Positions 58,301-64,000 of a stretch of 64,000 bases of DNA are shown piece by piece. This stretch comes from Mytilus galloprovincialis (lineage: Eukaryota > Mollusca > Bivalvia > Mytilida > Mytilidae). The stretch lies in contig NC_134846.1 of assembly GCF_965363235.1 (NCBI RefSeq), forward strand, positions 6,019,001 through 6,083,000. Direction: 5' to 3'. Made by a program: the position numbers and the translations under genes. The first letter of the stretch is position 1. Each line of letters starts with the position of its first letter. Below the pieces are notes generated by a model. The model was not told the DNA's origin and searched no databases. It was given only the letters and a program-made list of their open reading frames with translations.

Positions 58301-61102
58301 TTACTAAAATTTTGTTCATAAGATTTAACTTGTAATTATCACTACAGTTTAGTTCTCGTTTACTTCACTCATTGTGGGGGATTTTAGTCAACGTATTTAC
58401 GTAAATGCTCAACATTAAAAATGTCAGCCCGTCGCAGCTAGACAATTATGTGCAATAATTGCTGGAACGTTCTGTACAAAACCAAAAATGAAAATGCATT
58501 TGCAAGTTCGATAGGTTGGCCATGGATTGAGAACAAATTCACACTATTCTGACTGAAATAGTTACAATGAAATAATATAACTCAGTACAAATAACAGATC
58601 AAGTAACAAACAAGAGTAAAACTGTAGATCACAAAAAAATAAACGTAAATAGTATTGCGTACACACAAAACGGAAATATTCTTGAAAACTAATGAATAGA
58701 TTAGCTCAGTAGTAAACGTTTTGTACACCAAGCACGTGTTTCGTCTACCAAAGACTTAGGAGTGACACTTAAATAAAAGGAGTTGAAAGCCAATTGAGAA
58801 CGATACTGAAAAGCATGGAGGACTTACATTTTTTATTGCTATGAAAAATGTTTTGTTAACTTTAAATCTATAGTTATGAACATATCATTGATAATTTGTG
58901 TAAACATAGAAGTGATGACGACATGTAAACATAGAAGTGCTGACGACATTTAAGCATCAGAATGTCAAATTTTAGGATTTCGTTCAGTACGAAAAAAAAA
59001 AACCACACAAGCAATGTTCTTTCTGTTTAATTATATAACTAGTGAGTAATGTAGGGAATCATTTAATGACTGGCCTGCAGAAATTATGATCAACATTTAA
59101 AAAAGAAGAGAAATATATTTTTTTAGGTTTAACATGTCTATCCTGTAATCAAGCATCAAAAATAACAGATTGCCTTACTCAAAAAGCAGTATGCACTGAT
59201 GGATCTGAGGTACTGTGTTCACTAATATCGTTATATCCGTCTTCCCATCGAACATGAATTTCTCCCTCTGGTCTTTTCAGATTATTTCCGAGTAGTACGT
59301 TACGTTCTAAGGGTGGTATATATCCATAATGCAATAAACAGTAGCCGATTGTTAACTCTTTTATTTGATTTAATAACGTCTACATAACAGTATCTTGTCA
59401 CAGACCAGTTATATAAAGCAAATATTGACAAATAGGGATAACTCTATCATGATCTCTATCATGTAAAAAACTGTCACATCTTTGAATTACGAGATTTAAG
59501 CTGTGGCTTTATGTTGATAAAAAAAGAAATCAGAAATTTCTAATTTCAGTGATAGCTCTTTAAATATATATCGCGGAGTTTTGTTTTGTCGTAAAACGTA
59601 TTTATGTTTACGGATTTTGCGCTAGATATGTTTCGCTTAAATAAATAAACTTGAATACAAAAGCAGCTTACGTGCATGATAACTGCTTTTTAATGAATAT
59701 CACCGTATTTTACCACTGCGTGATAACTTTTTTTTTAATTCTGAAGCAAAATTTGAAACTGTTAAAACAACACCAGAGATCCAGACGGAAAATCAAAAGA
59801 GGAGATAATGCCCAGAACCGAATACAACAGCTTTATCGTGAAACAAACTACTTAATCAGATATTAATCCTGAATGAACAGACGACCTTACTGATAATTGA
59901 TTAATCTTTCTGTATTATGTTTCATAAAACCGTCAAATAAGTAAAATTTTAATCAATGAAAATCTTAATCTATTAAGTCAGTTATTAATACTTTGATATT
60001 TTGAAAATCCTCAAAATTATTTGCAATGCTAAATACAATGATATAGGCACTTGAAAAAAAATTATTTCTCTGAAAATCACAAAAAGTGAAGCTGTATCGA
60101 CATCCAACAATGAAAGAGAATAGCATACCTATTGAGTCGAATTATTGTAAACAATTGTTTTCTTACTTATAACAAGGGGCCTCTGTGGCCGAATGGTCTA
60201 AGTAGTTACCACTGTAATCACTAGCCAGTCAACACATAGGATGTGGGTTCGTCTCCAATATTTATTGATAAGAATTGTCAATTTTCCTATCGAAGGTGGG
60301 TGGTTTTCACAGGGCACTCTGGCTTCCTCCACCAATAAAAACTAGCCACCACGAAAAAGCCCAAAATGCGGTGCATAAAAGTGGTGTTAAAACACCAAAA
60401 ATCAATCAAAATCCTACTTAAAACTCCAATTATATCGTGTGATGTTTGTGTTTTGTAATTATTAGATGTCTTACGTGTATCATGTGTAGATCCCAGAGTA
60501 AGTTAAAGATACAATCATTTCAAATATAAGATAAGTATATCTCACTACGACGAGCACATGGCGCATTTGAAATTGATGCCCAATAGTGAGTATCATACAA
60601 ATACAATTTAAACAGCTATGGATTGTTGACTGCTGTACCCCTATTTTTGACATTTTTACCTATTGATTCGTTTTGTTTTGTTCACGCCTCGTTGTCAATA
60701 TTATTGAATTTGATGCGACTGTAATACAGTCAGAGGTTAAGCTAGCTATAAAATAAGGTTCAATCCACTATTTTCTAATAAGAAAATGCATGTACAAAGT
60801 CAGGAATATGACAGTTGTTATCCATTCGTTTGATGAGTTTGAGCTTTAGATTTTGCCATTTGATTAGGGTCTTTCCGTTTTGATTTTTCCTCGGAGTTCA
60901 GTATTTGGGTTTGTAGACGACTTCACATAATGTAATATTCAAATTTAAAGATATATAAAGATTCAATTGTAAAGCAGTTAGTCTGAATAAATGAGGTATT
61001 GTTCAACAACGTTTTTTTTTTGTATCTTAGGAATGTTTTTTAGAAAAAGTCATCCTTGATGATTTATCTGGTGTGTTTTCAGCAGGTTGCAGATCGAAAC
61101 AG
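55397..61102 (+). CDS. Three-finger (Ly6/uPAR-like) secreted protein gene 2, 3' end unresolved
   Basis: Four exons match gene 1 in size and phase: 55397-55430 (ATG 55424, MF), 57939-58034 (signal peptide MMEHLISVLSLIIGVTLL, then NQCSG), 59127-59209 (LTCLSCNQASK...C...C) and 61031-61102 (ECFLEK...AGCRSKQ). The third and fourth exons are exactly 83 and 72 bp, as in gene 1. The ATG pair at 57968 and 57971 inside the signal exon is an alternative start. No stop interrupts the signal exon. The exon for the last disulphide loop (SCGQCC in gene 1) is not found. A possible remnant, TWTIPCFNDIC, lies at 62465-62530 but its splice phase does not fit exon 4. The interval between has been filled by the repeats at 61291-62165, so the 3' part may be lost or may lie beyond the window. 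The product would be secreted; role unknown. Confidence 0.7.
55675..55870 (+). mobile_element. RT-element C-terminus/tail fragment
   Basis: GCAGGTTGACCGTTATCGAA, TACCGAATTAGACTTATGAC and CATGTGGAGCAGGATATG follow the order of the RT C-terminus and tail seen (reversed) at 1080-910. It lies in intron 1 of three-finger gene 2. Confidence 0.6.
56040..56285 (-). repeat. Composite mussel repeat, reverse copy
   Basis: GGCACCAGTAGTATACCGCT, AACACGAGGGAAACATATCA and GCCTGACTTGGTACAGG mirror 28470-28690. It lies in intron 1 of three-finger gene 2. Confidence 0.6.
56948..57008 (-). repeat. GGTCGGGTTGTTGTC-family repeat fragment
   Basis: GAGAATGGGGAATGTCTCAA and GGACAACAACCCG are the uninterrupted reverse version of the repeat split by the solo LTR at 34704. 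Confidence 0.55.
57108..57175 (-). mobile_element. Hammerhead element fragment: core kept, stem I lost
   Basis: On the minus strand CTGATGA, GTC/GAC stem II with loop TTATGTA, GAAA and CGCGCGTC are all intact, but the GGCGT 3' strand of stem I is deleted. The cut site runs straight into TAATCCTGGTACC. The 5' strand also changed (GCGTAA). Cleavage is not expected. Confidence 0.75.
57433..57625 (+). repeat. High-copy mussel repeat
   Basis: CAGCAATGAGTAAAAGCCAT, GTTAAAGGCCCCGATATTTC and GAAAACTAACGGCCTGATTG. Partial matches occur at 5395-5505 (reverse) and 35360-35460. Confidence 0.6.
58119..58300 (+). repeat. Three tandem units of 61 bp
   Basis: Units start at 58119, 58180 and 58241 (CAGTGGTGATTTAACATTAA, TTTAGCTATAGATTGAG, GGGTGGATTATACG) with a few differences. 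It begins 85 bp after the donor of the signal exon of three-finger gene 2. Confidence 0.92.
58725..58800 (-). mobile_element. Hammerhead element fragment with decayed core
   Basis: On the minus strand GTGTCACTCCTAAGTC replaces the CTGATGA core, while TAGACGAAACACGTGC keeps GAAAC and a diverged stem III. It lies in intron 2 of three-finger gene 2. Confidence 0.6.
60179..60412 (+). mobile_element. tRNA-derived SINE
   Basis: The tRNA-like head is GCCTCTGTGGCCGAATGGTC (A box, Leu/Ser-like) and GTGGGTTCGTCTCC (B box). The body has GGCACTCTGGCTTCCTCCAC and ATAAAAACTAGCCACCACGA, with the tail ACACCAAAAATCAATCAA. I recognise the body as a domain shared by bivalve SINEs. It lies in intron 3 of three-finger gene 2. 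Confidence 0.85.
60625..60920 (-). repeat. CTGACTTGGTACAGG-family repeat, reverse, long copy
   Basis: GACATTTTTACCTATTGATT, TTAAGCTAGCTATAAAATAA, CAAAGTCAGGAATATGACAG and TTCCTCGGAGTTCAGTATTT form the reverse complement of the 13005-13245 order. Confidence 0.7.
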
Positions 61103-61290
61103 GTAATTATTTTTTAATTTGATAGCAAAATGATGAAAACAGATGTTGGATGTTTGTAATGGATCCAATATCCTACAAGATTGACCAAAAATTGTCTATC
61201 TAGAAAATTTGAATATACAATAAGATTCTGATGTTTAGAAGTTGTGTTTGTTGATGTGGTTCAGAAGTGTTTATCGTTTCCCTTTTTTAT

Positions 61291-61985
61291 ACGCCAGTAA
61301 AATTTTTGACGGGACGTATTATGGTATACAAATGTCCGGCGTTCGTCTGTCCGTCTGTCCGTCTGTCCGTCTGTCGTACTGTCCGTCAGTCTGTCCGGCG
61401 TAAAACATGTCGCACCGTAACTTGAGAACGACTTGTCCAAATTTTAAAACTTTATATAGTTGTTTCTTATAATGGTCAAACGATCTGTATACTTTTTGGT
61501 GAAAATAAGATTAAAACTTTTTGAGTTACGGGACTTTTTATTTAAAACAGGGGTGTGGTTATTTTTCACAAGTCGCGCTGTATCTCAGAAACGATTTATC
61601 ATAATTGCTTAAAACACTTCTTAGTTATATTAATCTAAAGATCTGTATACTTTTTGGTTTTGATTCAAAAATCATATTTTAGGAATATTGAGTTTTTTGT
61701 AAAAAAAAGAAAACGGGGGGTGGGGGGGGGGGATTCCACATGTCACACTGTATATGAGAAACGATTTATGATTATTTCTTAAAACTTCACACACTTCTTA
61801 GATATATTTATCTTAAGATCTGTATACTTTTTTGTGATGATTCAAAATTTAATTTTAGAAATATTGAGTTTTTTGTTAAAGAAGGTGGTTTTTCACATGT
61901 CACGCTGTATCTTAGAAACTATTTATGATTATTGCACACAAGACGACGGGCGTATCATGCGCTCATGGCGCAGCTGTTTATTTAA
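61291..61985 (+). mobile_element. Interspersed element with GTCCGTCT tract and internal repeats
   Basis: The left end is ACGCCAGTAAAATTTTTGAC and the right end GACGGGCGTATCATGCGCTC. After a GTCCGTCTGTCCGTCTGTCC tract come about four degenerate units of 140-165 bp (CACATGTCACGCTGTATCTT, GAAACGATTTATGATTAT, AAGATCTGTATACTTTTTGG, ATATTGAGTTTTTTGT). A run of Gs lies near 61716-61730. Non-coding. It sits where the missing exon of three-finger gene 2 is expected. Confidence 0.7.
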
Positions 61986-61989
61986 AATA

Positions 61990-62165
61990 ATAGATTGTTG
62001 GTTTTTCCAGTTGGAATGTTTTTACACTAGTCATTTTTCCGGCCCTTTATAGCTTGCTCTTCGATGTGAGCCAAGGCTCCGTGTTGAAGATCTACTTTGG
62101 CATATAATGGTTGACTTTTAGAAATTGAATGGAGAATTGTCTCATTGGCACTTATACCACATCTT
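61990..62165 (+). repeat. 'CCTTTATAGCTTGCTG'-family repeat
   Basis: CCCTTTATAGCTTGCTCTTC, CAAGGCTCCGTGTTGAAGAT, GAGAATTGTCTCATTGGCAC and ACCACATCTT, in the order of 40918-41085. Confidence 0.7.
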
Positions 62166-62454
62166 ATTATATCAATATACGTTTTAATGTATTCTTAAAC
62201 AAAAATACGAAAACAAAATATGCAAAAATAATTTGACTAATAAAGAAAATAATATCGGATTAGTCTTAAATTGTTACTCTTAAAAACAAAACGATAAATT
62301 ATTACAAAAAGATAAAGATGCTGCAATATATCTGTTTTTTTCTCTCTGTACATGATTTCAGGAATCAAATATTGGCACTTCTTATTATTGAATACTAAAT
62401 GTTAAACATCTCTTATATACCTATATGGAGTTATTTTCTTTCAGAACAACAGGT

Positions 62455-62530
62455 AATTCTTTTTCAGAATCAACCTGGACGATACCATGTTTCAATGATA
62501 TATGCTCCAAGGCATTAAATAATGACCTGT
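62455..62530 (+). other. Possible remnant exon of three-finger gene 2
   Basis: After CTTTTTCAG the frame reads ESTWTIPCFNDICSKA, close to the last loop of gene 1 (THSIPCNSFLCNKS). The acceptor implies phase 1 or 2, whereas the upstream exon ends in phase 0, so at least one exon is missing or this is a dead fragment. Confidence 0.35.
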
Positions 62531-62703
62531 GTGAGGTCATTATTGTCCTTGATAAACATGCAATCTATGATTTACTTCAAAACTTTATTCGTCTAATAGT
62601 TTTTTGTTGCCGATTTGGAAATTTATTTTTTAAAGTTCAATCGATGATAGGTGTAAAAGAAACCGTCATTGTAGTCCCGCATTTTAATTTTAGAAACAAA
62701 TAA

Positions 62704-63455
62704 CATGGAGTTTTGTTAATTTATCGCTACAATAAAGATACATTATCATATATGTCAGATGAATTTTAATGTAGACTTGCATGTTTAGAACGATACACAC
62801 TGAATAGGAAATCATACTGTGACCTACATGTATTTATATTCGTCTTCGTGTCAGTTCTTAACTTTTTAAAATTTATGTATACCTTTTACTCTATCAAATG
62901 ATCAACTAATAAGATAATCTTTTATTCTATTGAATAACATTAACGTAACTCACGAAAGGGTCGGGTGCGCGGAGGGTATATAATTATATCCTGATTATCT
63001 TTTAATAAAATGTGTTGCTATTCAAAAGACAATCTTTCTGAATTTTTCATTCGATTCAAGTAAAATTGTTAAAAAAAATAACAAATTTTCCGCGATAGAA
63101 ATAACATAACAAATAGAAAAAAAACATACCCCTCCCCCTTTCCATAAGCTGAGTGGTACAATAAATTACTTACAATGTGTCTTGTATTTGTCATACACCG
63201 TTATCGGATGGAAACAGTACACTTGTGTCTTACTTCATGCAGTTACAGTAATATTTTTATTGTGTATGGATAATAATTTTTAAAAGGTTTATATCTAAAT
63301 TATTTAGTTTTATTTCACATTCTAAATGAGCCGCAGGGCGTATTAAAACCTGAACGCATTAGAAAGGAATATCCCACTTTAGTGTTGTCGGTAAAATAGG
63401 ATACTAAATTTTACAAATCTTTATAAAATTAATATTTTTTGACGGTATATAAATC
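62704..63455. other. No supported feature
   Basis: AT-rich DNA without recognisable exons or named repeats. Confidence 0.35.
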
Positions 63456-63581
63456 AGATAATGCATATTTTAAGGTTTTTCTTGTCGTAGAACACACCTC
63501 GGGGTGTCAGAATTGTTCAAAGAAAGACCTCTCTCCTCGGTGTGTTCTACGACAAGAAAAACCTTAAAATATGCATTATCT
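63456..63581. repeat. Perfect 43-bp hairpin
   Basis: 63456-63498 and 63539-63581 are exact reverse complements (AGATAATGCATATTTTAAGG, TTTTTCTTGTCGTAGAACAC, ACC) around a 40-nt loop. It is probably a young foldback element or MITE core. Confidence 0.92.
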
Positions 63582-63817
63582 ATAACATAACTATTGTTGA
63601 ATAATTCATCCTAAGGTATGGAGTTTCAAACAAAATTTTATGCTTATGATATACATAATATACATAATATAAGTGATGTTTGCGCCTTTATATAGGTGAC
63701 AACAAAATATCGTACATGTATGATTGAACGAATGGTCAACACAACATTATCTGACTGTGAAACTTATGCAACTTCTTATTTGCATTACATCAATCCATCC
63801 TAGGTACAATAATTATA

Positions 63818-63950
63818 ACCAAAGGTACCAGGATTATAATTTAATACGCCAGACGCGCGTTTCGTCTACATAAGACTCATCAGTGACGCTTAGGTCAAAA
63901 CAGGTAAAAAGCTAAACGATTACAAAGTTAAAGAGCCATGAATTATAATG
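63818..63950 (-). mobile_element. Hammerhead element, 3' part
   Basis: On the minus strand it runs from CTTTTTACCTGTTTTGACCT through the ribozyme to TTAAATTATAATCCTGGTAC and CTTTGGT. The 5' body seen at 40560 is replaced or diverged. Confidence 0.7.
63845..63890 (-). ncRNA. Hammerhead ribozyme, core intact
   Basis: Minus-strand order: AGCGTCA, CTGATGA, stem II GTC/GAC with loop TTATGTA, GAAA, CGCGCGTC, TGGCGTATT. The predicted cut lies between 63852 and 63851. Stem I pairs at six positions, with U-G and G-U wobbles, as in the 40.8 kb copy. Confidence 0.78.
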
Positions 63951-64000
63951 CTGTGTCATATTTTTAACAAAAATATATTATAAAATTGAGAAAGGAAATG

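Noticed and set aside
60179-60260. Possible tRNA-Leu/Ser gene
   Set aside because: Same reasoning: tRNA-like head continuous with a SINE body.
1-64000. CRISPR arrays, operons, bacterial promoters
   Set aside because: The window is spliced animal DNA; the tandem arrays found are minisatellites without spacers of CRISPR type.

Overview
The window is AT-rich animal DNA with spliced genes, long introns full of high-copy repeats and no microbial gene layout. The repeats (a hammerhead-bearing interspersed element, GIPMG-type reverse-transcriptase fragments with a shared 3' tail, tRNA-derived SINEs, GACGGACA-rich elements) are ones I recognise from marine mussels, so a bivalve close to Mytilus is the most likely source. 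That is recognition from memory, not a database result.

Four host loci can be supported. (1) 8826-9761 (+): an intronless rhodopsin-type GPCR interrupted by a stop right after its DR motif. (2) 12143-29126 (-): a ten-exon gene whose exons join in phase to a 648-residue type I receptor: signal peptide, six-bladed YWTD propeller, EGF module, two thyroglobulin type-1 modules, one membrane helix and a 148-residue tail with four YxxP motifs. I know of no named family with this layout. (3) 33331-40363 (+) and (4) 55397-61102 or beyond (+): two related secreted three-finger (Ly6-like) genes with the same exon plan. The first has a stop at the end of its signal-peptide exon. The second lacks a clear 3' part.

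Layout: 1-2200 reverse-transcriptase tail and a mobile-family remnant; 2200-8800 sparse, with scattered repeats; 8.8-9.8 kb GPCR; 10-12 kb inverted repeats; 12-29 kb receptor gene, its introns holding a hAT-like MITE, a second TIR element, hammerhead-element copies and a perfect 61-bp duplication; 29-33 kb gene-poor, with an RT remnant, a foldback element and a SINE; 33-40 kb three-finger gene 1, with a TTAA-flanked MITE, a solo LTR and a SINE in its introns; 40-53 kb repeats, including a full-length hammerhead element, a 690-bp duplication and a nested palindromic TIR element; 53-55 kb a Tc1-type transposase fragment abutting an unusual TIR element with clustered ACGT-core motifs and a central minisatellite; 55-62 kb three-finger gene 2; 62-64 kb a perfect 43-bp hairpin and another hammerhead copy.

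The most interesting signals are the self-cleaving RNA motif carried by the interspersed repeat (three copies with all core parts, five decayed), the receptor with its YxxP tail, and a solo LTR carrying four clustered heat-shock elements upstream of a TATA-like run.
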